In this document: positions 1 through 5,559 of the stretch, one piece after another
Position numbering within the stretch: position 1 is the first letter of the stretch
How the letters are laid out: the number at the start of each line of letters is the position of its first letter
NCBI GenBank assembly: GCA_910579655.1
Contig: CAJTVE010000087.1
Coordinates: forward strand, 1 to 9,593
Direction of reading: 5' to 3'
DNA length: 9,593 nucleotides
From: an uncultured Allobaculum sp.
Lineage (GTDB): Bacteria; Bacillota_I; Bacilli_A; Erysipelotrichales; Erysipelotrichaceae
Notes under the pieces: model-generated
Databases searched by the model: none
Told to the model about the DNA's origin: nothing
Seen by the model: the letters and a program-made list of their open reading frames with translations, nothing else
Program-made: the position numbers and the translations under genes

Positions 1-102
1 TAAACGATCAGAAATGATCCGATCATAACTGTAACCAAGGTTATGTCGAAGCTGGTGTTTGTTTTTGAAAGATCCATATGAAATTTAAGGGAAAAAGATG
101 AT
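1..102. other. left-edge non-coding stretch with small inverted repeats
   Basis: No gene can be supported here; all three + frames contain stops within the first 30 bases, so at most the last few codons of an upstream gene could be present. Two short palindromes are visible: GATCA-GAAA-TGATC (6-19) and TAACC-AA-GGTTA (32-43). The second has the form of a compact operator site, but there is no gene or promoter beside it to attach it to. The terminator just downstream suggests that a transcription unit entering from the left ends here. Confidence 0.4.
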
Positions 103-152
103 GGCTCTGCACTCTTCCAGGTAAAACTGGATGTTGCAGAGCCTTTTGCTTT
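103..152 (+). terminator. Rho-independent terminator of an upstream unit
   Basis: A 9-bp perfect outer stem, GGCTCTGCA (103-111) with TGCAGAGCC (135-143), encloses a second 5-bp stem TCCAG/CTGGA (116-120 with 127-131) around a GTAAAA loop. The hairpin is followed directly by TTTTGCTTTGT. The tail is interrupted by G and C but T-rich, and an A-rich stretch precedes the hairpin, so some activity on the opposite strand is also conceivable. It most likely ends a gene lying left of the window. Confidence 0.7.
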
Positions 153-410
153 GTAGGGGCATACAACGTTTCACGACCATATCCCAAAGAACGCAATGTC
201 GGTCTGATCAACAAATACTACAATCTGGCCAGAACGTGCGAGGAAGTGGCCGCCTGTCATTGTGGCCAGCTCAGGCTGCACGCGTCCGGTTGCGTTGGCT
301 GCGACCATTGTGATTGATGCTGCTCGTTCGATGTGAAGCAGAGCAATCGTACAGGAAAGACATCGCCGAAGACTTTGGTCGGTAATTGGAAACAAAACAA
401 ATGAGAATTG
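153..410. other. unassigned stretch between two terminators, no supportable gene
   Basis: This sequence is flanked by a terminator on each side but has no ORF with both a start codon and a ribosome binding site. One + frame (codons in phase with 102) is open from 102 to a TGA at 315-317, then open again to a TGA at 402-404 just before the second terminator. It has Cys codons at 237, 255, 261, 291, 300 and 309, and two more (318, 321) right after the internal TGA. It contains no ATG, GTG or TTG in its first 140 bases. A decayed gene or a non-coding RNA ended by the second terminator would both fit; I recognise neither. Confidence 0.3.
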
Positions 411-414
411 AAAA

Positions 415-447
415 GAGGTTCCGGAAATCCGGGACTTTTTTCTTTTT
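415..447 (+). terminator. Rho-independent terminator
   Basis: GTTCCGG (418-424) pairs with CCGGGAC (429-435) around an AAAT loop, with one G-U pair, and is followed by TTTTTTCTTTTT (436-447). The upstream AAAAGAG can extend the stem into the T tract, so it may work in both directions. It closes the unassigned stretch before it and insulates the kdp leader from upstream transcription. Confidence 0.8.
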
Positions 448-484
448 GGAAGTGTAATGGCCGGGCTGCTGAAGGTTGCAGACC

Positions 485-607
485 TTTTCTGTTTGACAAT
501 CCTTTCAGTTTTCTGGTTTGAACGATTCGTATTTCTTTTCAGTTTTCTGGTTTGAACGATTCGTATTTCTTTTCAGTTTTCTGGTTTGAACAATTCGTAT
601 TCCTTTC
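485..607. repeat. 34-bp tandem repeat array upstream of kdpA
   Basis: Three head-to-tail 34-bp units lie at 506-539, 540-573 and 574-607. The first two are identical and the third differs at three positions. The 20 bases before 506 look like a fourth, deleted copy (TTTTCTG-TTTGACAATCCTTT). Each intact unit contains the 9-bp palindrome ACGATTCGT, which becomes ACAATTCGT in copy 3. Perfect phasing at 34 bp, about 240 bp ahead of kdpA, could mean iterated sites for a regulator such as KdpE, or a slippage-prone minisatellite with no role. No known KdpE site is recognisable by eye. Confidence 0.85.
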
Positions 608-848
608 CAAAGAGCAGGGCCTTTTTGAACAGATTTTTGACGAGGTTTTGCTTCGGATTGTCTTGCTTTGTGCTCTTTTTTCAGATTCCGGTTTTCAGAT
701 TCCGGACCCGAATTTTGGTGTCTGGTTCGTTTGTCGGTGGAGTTTTTGCTTTTAACAAATCTTTAGCAATCTGGCTTTGGGCTTTAACCCCATATTAGCG
801 AGTGAAAGAGTAAAACTTCTCTATCAAATTTGAAAGGAGTTTTCTCGT
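608..848 (+). other. T-rich kdpA leader without a clear promoter
   Basis: The plus strand is strongly T-rich and carries no ORF with a ribosome binding site. I found no convincing -35/-10 pair; the best fits (for example TTGTCG followed by TAACAA near 731-758) are poor. CCGGAC (702-707) can pair with GTCTGG (720-725) in a weak hairpin. Nothing resembles a ydaO-type c-di-AMP riboswitch or a KdpK-type leader that I know. No kdpF-like small membrane ORF precedes kdpA. The end of the region holds the kdpA ribosome binding site AAAGGAG (833-839). Confidence 0.4.
678..705. repeat. tandem 14-mer duplication
   Basis: TTTTCAGATTCCGG occurs twice in direct succession (678-691 and 692-705), identical in all 14 positions. 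It sits in the kdpA leader about 145 bp before the start codon. The unit is not related to the 34-bp repeat beyond the shared TTTTCAG start. It may be a doubled regulator site or a replication-slippage duplication. Confidence 0.8.
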
Positions 849-2525
849 ATGGTTTCGATTGTGCTCATCCTGACTCTTGCCATCGTTCTGGCCGTTCCTT
901 TGGGAGTCTGGATTTATAGAGTGATAGAAGGAAAGGTTTTCTGGATCCAGAAACAGGAAGACTGGATTTTGAGGCATCTGAATATTGGGGATGCACCGAT
1001 GTCCTGGAAACGGTATCTGACTTGTGTACTGATGGTCAGCGCCATCAGCTTTGTGGTTTTGTATATTCTGCTTCTGATCGATGGATATCGCTGGGACTTG
1101 GCGTTCAATACAGCTATTTCTTTTGTGACCAACACCAACTGGCAGCCTGCGGATCCTGCCTTTACGCTTTCATGGTGGGTGTGGGCGTTTGGTCTGGTGG
1201 TGCAGATGTTTCTGTCAGCTGCAGTGGGCATGAGTGTTGTCTTTGCATTGATCCGTGGATTTACCCATGCGCAGGATGGAACGGTCGGCAACTTCTGGAA
1301 AGATCTGACGGGTTCAATTCTCTATGTCCTGCTGCCGATCAATGCAGCTGCCGCTATCTTGCTTGGTGTTTATGGAACGCCAATGAATCTGAATGAAACG
1401 ACGCCCAGTGCGCTGATGGATCCTGTTGCGGTGAGTGTGGAGGGAAAAATTCTGCCTGACGCTCAGATTGAAAATGGCCAGGTGTATCAGGATGGCCAGA
1501 TCATCGAGAATGCCAGGATTGTTGATCAGCAGCTGGTGCCCGGCGGTCTGATGGCTGCCGTTGAAGCGGCCAAGCAGTCCGGAACCAATGGCGGCGGTTT
1601 AACCGCTGCCAACTCGGCCTCGCCGCTGGAAAATCCCAATGGCTGGTCGAACCTGATTGAAAATGTACTGGTTCTGCTGATTCCGATGGCACTGTGTTTC
1701 TCGTTTGGTTGTGCGGTTCGAAACAGGAAGCAGGGAATTGCATTGTTTTTGTCTATGGCTGTTCTGTTTGCGATTGGACTGGCGTGCTGTCTGGGGGCTG
1801 AGTATTCGACGATGAACATGCTTGGAAAAGAAAGCCGCTTTGGTATTGGTTCCTCTTCCCTGTGGGCCGTCAGCACAACAGCGGCATCAAGCGGCTCATC
1901 CAATCTTTCGATGAATGGACTGACTCCGTTGGGTTCTTTGATTCCAATGATTTTGATGCAGGTTGGCGAAGTTGTCTTTGGCGGTGTCGGAACTGGGCTG
2001 ATTGGCATGATTGGCTTTGTGATTTTAACTGTCTTTATTGCTGGACTGATGGTTGGACGGACGCCAGAGTTTCTGTCCAAGAAAATTGAACCAGCTGAAA
2101 TGAAAAACTCGGTGATCCTGTGTATCTGTGCTCCGGTTTGTATTCTCGTGGGATCGGCGATTGGTTCACTGCTTCCGCCATCAGGCCTGGATGCAGGCGC
2201 TCATGGTTTCTCCCAGATTCTGTATGCCTGGTCGTCCATGGGGGCTAACAATGGATCGGCCATGTCCGGCTTTATGGCGGATGGAATGCTGATGAATATT
2301 CTGGGCGGCGTTTTGATGGCCGTTGCCCGATTTGTCCCGCTTGCTGGCGCGCTGGCCATTGCCGGTTCTCTGAGTGCCAAAAAGCAGATTCCCGCTTCGG
2401 CAGGGACGCTGGCTACCGATACACCGCTGTTTTCTCTTCTGCTGGTGATCATTGTGCTGTTGATTGGAGCACTCAGTTTCTTTCCGGCACTGGCCCTTGG
2501 GCCGCTTGCGCAGTTCTTTGGATAG
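849..2525 (+). CDS. kdpA: potassium-transporting ATPase K+-binding subunit KdpA
   Basis: KdpA is the K+ channel-like membrane subunit of the Kdp pump; it selects K+ and passes it to KdpB. The protein has 558 residues, close to the 557 of E. coli KdpA, and about ten hydrophobic segments. All four pore loops are present: TNTNWQ (94-99), GTNGGG (245-250), TTAASSG (343-349) and ANNGSA around Gly469, with QVGEVVFGGVGTG after the third. Start: ATG 849 has AAAGGAG nine bases upstream. Odd points: after VEG (197-199) there is an acidic, Gln-rich stretch of about 30 residues, up to LVPGG (229-233), that E. coli lacks; loop 2 reads GGGLTAAN where the family usually has GGGFFNAN. The N-terminal region is about 18 residues shorter than in E. 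coli, so total length is unchanged. It is first in a tight kdpABC set, 21 nt before kdpB. Confidence 0.97.
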   Translation: MVSIVLILTLAIVLAVPLGVWIYRVIEGKVFWIQKQEDWILRHLNIGDAPMSWKRYLTCVLMVSAISFVVLYILLLIDGYRWDLAFNTAISFVTNTNWQPADPAFTLSWWVWAFGLVVQMFLSAAVGMSVVFALIRGFTHAQDGTVGNFWKDLTGSILYVLLPINAAAAILLGVYGTPMNLNETTPSALMDPVAVSVEGKILPDAQIENGQVYQDGQIIENARIVDQQLVPGGLMAAVEAAKQSGTNGGGLTAANSASPLENPNGWSNLIENVLVLLIPMALCFSFGCAVRNRKQGIALFLSMAVLFAIGLACCLGAEYSTMNMLGKESRFGIGSSSLWAVSTTAASSGSSNLSMNGLTPLGSLIPMILMQVGEVVFGGVGTGLIGMIGFVILTVFIAGLMVGRTPEFLSKKIEPAEMKNSVILCICAPVCILVGSAIGSLLPPSGLDAGAHGFSQILYAWSSMGANNGSAMSGFMADGMLMNILGGVLMAVARFVPLAGALAIAGSLSAKKQIPASAGTLATDTPLFSLLLVIIVLLIGALSFFPALALGPLAQFFG

Positions 2526-2546
2526 AAAGGTTTAGGTTTAAGGCGT

Positions 2547-4583
2547 ATGAATGCTTCAATGATTGAAAGAGCCGTGAAGGACTCGTTTGTAAAGCTGAAT
2601 CCGAAAATACAGATCGAAAATCCGGTCATGTTTCTCGTTTATCTTTCGGCCATTGCAACAACCGTTTTATGGATTGCCACGTTTTTTGGCTGGCATGATG
2701 CCAGTGCCGGCTATACCCTGGCTGTTGCAATCCTGCTCTGGTTTACCTGCTTGTTTGCCAACTTTGCCCAGGCGATTGCCGAAGGACGGGGAAAAGCGCA
2801 GGCCGATGCTCTGCGGGCAGCCAAGAAGGAAATTACGGCGTTGAAAGTGCCTTCGATTGAAGAACGCGATCATCCAATCGAAGTGGCTTCAACGGATCTG
2901 CATCCCGGCGATCTTGTGATTGTTTCGGCTGGGCAGCAGATTCCAGCGGATGGCGATGTTGTCTTTGGCGCAGCGTCCGTAGACGAAAGTGCAATTACGG
3001 GAGAGTCGGCACCAGTTATCCGTGAAGCCGGCGGCGACCGGTGTGCAGTTACAGGCGGTACAACTGTGCTGTCGGATACCATTGTCATTCAGGTAACCAG
3101 TGAGCCGGGTCATGGCTTTCTGGAAAAGATGATTGCGATGGTCGAAGGGGCAGCCCGCAAGAAAACACCAAATGAAATTGCGCTGGAGATTTTTCTGATT
3201 GCATTAACGATTATCTTTGTTCTGGTCGTTATTGCCTTGTATTGTTACTCGCTGTTTTCGGCCAATGCGGCCCACAAAGCCAACCCGGCCAGCCTGACTA
3301 CTTTGATTGCTTTGCTTGTGTGCCTTGCACCAACCACAATTGGTGCTTTGCTTTCGGCAATTGGCATTGCCGGAATGAGCCGTCTGAATCAGGCCAATGT
3401 CATGGCGATGAGCGGCCGGGCCATTGAGGCAGCCGGAGATGTCGATGTTCTGCTTCTGGATAAAACCGGAACCATAACTTTTGGAAATCGCCAGGCATCA
3501 GCTTTTCTACCTGTTGATGGGATCGAGGAGATGGAACTGGCTCAGGCCGCCGTGCTTTCTTCGCTGGCGGATGAAACGCCGGAAGGCCGGAGTGTTCTGG
3601 TTTTAGCCCGTGAAAAATATGGCCTGGATCAGCAGCCCAGTGAGGAGATGGAATTCATTCCGTTTTCTGCCCTGACTCGTATGAGCGGCGTGAAGCTCAA
3701 CGGCCATTCGATCCAGAAAGGCGCAACGGACTCTGTTAAAGATTACATCGAAAAAAACGGCGGCCGCTGGCCGGAGCAGTGTTCCAATCTGGCCGATGAA
3801 ATTGCCAAAACTGGCGGAACACCGCTTGTTGTCGCCAATGACAGCCGGGTTCTGGGGGTCATTCATTTAAAAGATGTCATCAAACCCGGAGTTCAGGAAA
3901 AATTTGGCGAAATGCGCAAGATGGGCATTAAAACCGTCATGATTACTGGAGACAATCCGCTGACAGCAGCAGCCATCGCGGCCGAAGCCGGCGTTGATGA
4001 TTTTCTGGCCCAGGCCACTCCGGAAAGCAAACTGGAAATGATCCGTACCTATCAGAAGCAGGGGCATCTGGTCGCCATGACTGGGGATGGAACGAATGAT
4101 GCGCCAGCCCTGGCCCAGGCGGATGTGGCGGTGGCGATGAATACGGGAACACAGGCAGCCAAAGAAGCCGGAAATATGGTCGATCTGGATTCTTCGCCAA
4201 CCAAACTGACCGAAGTTGTCCGCATTGGCAAACAGCTGCTGATGACTCGTGGAGCGTTGACGACCTTCTCGATTGCCAATGATGCAGCCAAATACTTTGC
4301 AATTATTCCAGCTCTGTTTGTTTCCTTGTATCCAGGGCTGGAAGCTTTAAATATCATGCATCTGCATTCTGCTCAGTCGGCTATTCTTTCGGCGGTCATC
4401 TACAATGCGCTGATCATTGTGGCCTTGATTCCTCTGGCTTTAAAAGGGGTCAAATACCAGGAATGTTCGGCATCCAGACTGCTCTCTCGAAACTTGCTGA
4501 TCTATGGCGTTGGGGGTATGGTCGTCCCATTTCTGGCCATTAAGGTGATCGATCTGATTCTGGTTGGATGCCATCTGGTCTAA
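2547..4583 (+). CDS. kdpB: potassium-transporting P-type ATPase subunit KdpB
   Basis: KdpB is the P-type ATPase subunit that hydrolyses ATP and drives K+ through KdpA. At 678 residues it matches the family (682 in E. coli). Visible landmarks: TGES (151-154) in the actuator domain, where Ser154 matches the serine phosphorylated to inhibit E. coli KdpB (Ser162); DKTGT with the phosphorylated Asp305; FIPFSALTRMSG and QKGATDSV in the nucleotide-binding domain; MTGDGTNDAPALAQAD in the hinge; and NDAAKYFAII, where Asp579 and Lys582 match the coupling pair Asp583/Lys586. The M4 motif reads CLAPTTIGA (259-267), whereas CLIPTTIGG is usual. Start: ATG 2547 gives the expected short N-terminus, but AAGG lies only 3 nt upstream; TTAGG at 2532-2536 is better placed. 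ATG 2559 is an alternative. Translational coupling to kdpA is likely. Confidence 0.98.
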   Translation: MNASMIERAVKDSFVKLNPKIQIENPVMFLVYLSAIATTVLWIATFFGWHDASAGYTLAVAILLWFTCLFANFAQAIAEGRGKAQADALRAAKKEITALKVPSIEERDHPIEVASTDLHPGDLVIVSAGQQIPADGDVVFGAASVDESAITGESAPVIREAGGDRCAVTGGTTVLSDTIVIQVTSEPGHGFLEKMIAMVEGAARKKTPNEIALEIFLIALTIIFVLVVIALYCYSLFSANAAHKANPASLTTLIALLVCLAPTTIGALLSAIGIAGMSRLNQANVMAMSGRAIEAAGDVDVLLLDKTGTITFGNRQASAFLPVDGIEEMELAQAAVLSSLADETPEGRSVLVLAREKYGLDQQPSEEMEFIPFSALTRMSGVKLNGHSIQKGATDSVKDYIEKNGGRWPEQCSNLADEIAKTGGTPLVVANDSRVLGVIHLKDVIKPGVQEKFGEMRKMGIKTVMITGDNPLTAAAIAAEAGVDDFLAQATPESKLEMIRTYQKQGHLVAMTGDGTNDAPALAQADVAVAMNTGTQAAKEAGNMVDLDSSPTKLTEVVRIGKQLLMTRGALTTFSIANDAAKYFAIIPALFVSLYPGLEALNIMHLHSAQSAILSAVIYNALIIVALIPLALKGVKYQECSASRLLSRNLLIYGVGGMVVPFLAIKVIDLILVGCHLV

Positions 4584-4602
4584 AAGGAAAAAGGTAAAGA
4601 AC

Positions 4603-5202
4603 ATGGTAAAAACAAAACGCGATTTTCTCTCGGCACTCAAAGCCTTTCTGGTCATTACCGTCCTGACGGGTATGGTCTATGTCTTTGGAGTGCTTGGCAT
4701 CAGCCAGCTCTGTTTTCCAGATCAGGTCAACGGCCGTTTTCAGGAGACTGGATATGGTTTGATGAGTACAGCTGTCGGACAGATGGACTATCGGATGGAC
4801 CATCTGTGGGGACGTCCGGTGGACTATCAGACGATCGAACAGGATGGAAAAATCTATGTCTATGGCTCTTTGGCCAATGATGCGTATGGATCCGAAGAAA
4901 CGATCCAAAAACAGGAGAGTCTGAAAGCCTGGATAAAAGAAAACTCCCTGGCCGACTCTCAGACCGTTCCGGCAGAACTGTATACCAGCAGTGCCAGCGG
5001 GATCGATCCTGAGATCAGTCTGGATTGCGCAATGTACCAGATCCCTCGACTGGAACAGACAACCAGAATCGATGCCAGGACCCTGGAAACAATTTTCAAG
5101 GACCATTCAAGCAACGTTCTTGCCAATGGTCCGCAGGAAAAGACCGTCAACGTCATCGAAGTCAACCTGGCCATTGATGATCTGATCCAATTTGCAGACT
5201 GA
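4603..5202 (+). CDS. kdpC: potassium-transporting ATPase subunit KdpC
   Basis: KdpC is the single-span subunit that stabilises the KdpABC complex and is thought to raise the ATP affinity of KdpB. The protein has 199 residues (190 in E. coli): one membrane segment at about residues 10-33, CFPDQVNG just after it, GRP, then ASGIDPEIS and YQIPRL, and a C-terminal VNVIEVNLAIDDL, matching the family's SGLD..I, QIPR and VN..ELNLALD elements. Start: ATG 4603 has AAAGG eight bases upstream; the longer reading from TTG 4564 overlaps the kdpB end and is not favoured. The usual Gly/Ser/Asn-rich stretch after GRP (SGGSNLGP-like) is not recognisable; the segment reads YVYGSLANDAYGSEE instead. It lies 19 nt after kdpB and is probably cotranscribed. 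Confidence 0.95.
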   Translation: MVKTKRDFLSALKAFLVITVLTGMVYVFGVLGISQLCFPDQVNGRFQETGYGLMSTAVGQMDYRMDHLWGRPVDYQTIEQDGKIYVYGSLANDAYGSEETIQKQESLKAWIKENSLADSQTVPAELYTSSASGIDPEISLDCAMYQIPRLEQTTRIDARTLETIFKDHSSNVLANGPQEKTVNVIEVNLAIDDLIQFAD

Positions 5203-5274
5203 AAACCAAATTGAAACTGAGCGCTCTTACGGATCAGGGATAAGGATTGGAATTTAGAATTTGAAGATAGTCTC

Positions 5275-5305
5275 AGGCAGCCGGAAGCTTTCGACTGCCT
5301 TTTTA
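5275..5305 (+). terminator. intrinsic terminator after kdpC
   Basis: AGGCAG (5275-5280) pairs with CTGCCT (5295-5300). Inside, CGGA pairs with TTCG around AGCT after one mismatch. A TTTTT run follows, partly shared with the stem end. The T run is short (five), so termination is likely partial. Its place 72 nt after kdpC suggests that kdpABC transcripts mostly end here, with limited read-through into kdpDE. Confidence 0.65.
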
Positions 5306-5309
5306 GACT

Positions 5310-5338
5310 TTGAGGGGGGCGAAAAATCCAGATGTAAA
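5310..5338 (+). promoter_or_regulatory. weak candidate promoter for kdpDE
   Basis: TTGAGG (5310-5315) and TGTAAA (5333-5338) are separated by 17 bp, each matching four of six consensus positions of a sigma-70-type promoter. It lies immediately after the kdpC terminator, where a separate kdpDE promoter would be expected. Another pair, TTGACC (5473) with GATACA (5498), has a 19-bp spacer and is poorer. This is inference from spacing and hexamer match only. Confidence 0.28.
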
Positions 5339-5367
5339 GATCCAGACAAAGGAAATCAGGATGCTGA

Positions 5368-5499
5368 ATGAAACCAAAACGAGCCGGAAAACGCGAGAAA
5401 GTCCGTGAAATCGAATCCGTGGACTCTGGCAAGGAAAATCAGGCTGAAAAACGGATGGTTAAACCGGGCATTTTGACCTCCAATGGGCCGCCTGACTGA
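5368..5499 (+). CDS. possible small basic protein, 43 codons
   Basis: An ATG preceded at 6 nt by AGGA (5358-5361) opens a 43-residue frame beginning MKPKRAGKREKVREIE and ending GPPD. It is highly charged, rich in Lys, Arg and Glu, with no hydrophobic segment. It lies between the kdpC terminator and kdpD, downstream of the weak candidate promoter, and could be a leader peptide or a small cytoplasmic protein. I recognise no family, and a frame of this length can occur by chance. Confidence 0.25.
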   Translation: MKPKRAGKREKVREIESVDSGKENQAEKRMVKPGILTSNGPPD

Positions 5500-5559
5500 T
5501 ACAAAAGACAAAGATGAAAATCAAATGGAGATGAATGCAAGAAAGGAAGGCGAGTGCAG

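Noticed and set aside
171..395. A 74-residue minus-strand frame between the two terminators
   Set aside because: No ribosome binding site or recognisable family; it competes with equally plausible + strand frames in the same stretch.
471..494. AAGGT-TGCAG-ACCTT hairpin with a T-rich tail as a third upstream terminator
   Set aside because: The stem is only 5 bp and the tail is broken by C and G; too weak beside the strong terminator at 415-447.
485..607. A CRISPR array
   Set aside because: The repeats are directly abutting with no spacers and only three to four copies.
586..798. A 70-residue hydrophobic frame upstream of kdpA that could be a KdpF-like membrane peptide
   Set aside because: It starts at TTG without a ribosome binding site, is Phe-rich simply because the DNA is T-rich, and includes the repeat array. 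It is much longer than KdpF and not adjacent to kdpA.
608..848. A c-di-AMP (ydaO) or K+-sensing riboswitch in the kdpA leader
   Set aside because: I could not find the conserved elements or a stable multi-helix fold by eye; the region is mainly T-rich with one weak hairpin.
4540..5106. A 188-residue minus-strand frame across kdpC, and similar long frames opposite kdpB, kdpD and kdpE
   Set aside because: They lie antisense to clear kdp genes and show no family features; they are reading-frame shadows.
5473..5503. TTGACC with GATACA as a kdpDE promoter
   Set aside because: The spacer is 19 bp and the -10 matches only three positions; the pair at 5310-5338 is better, though still weak.
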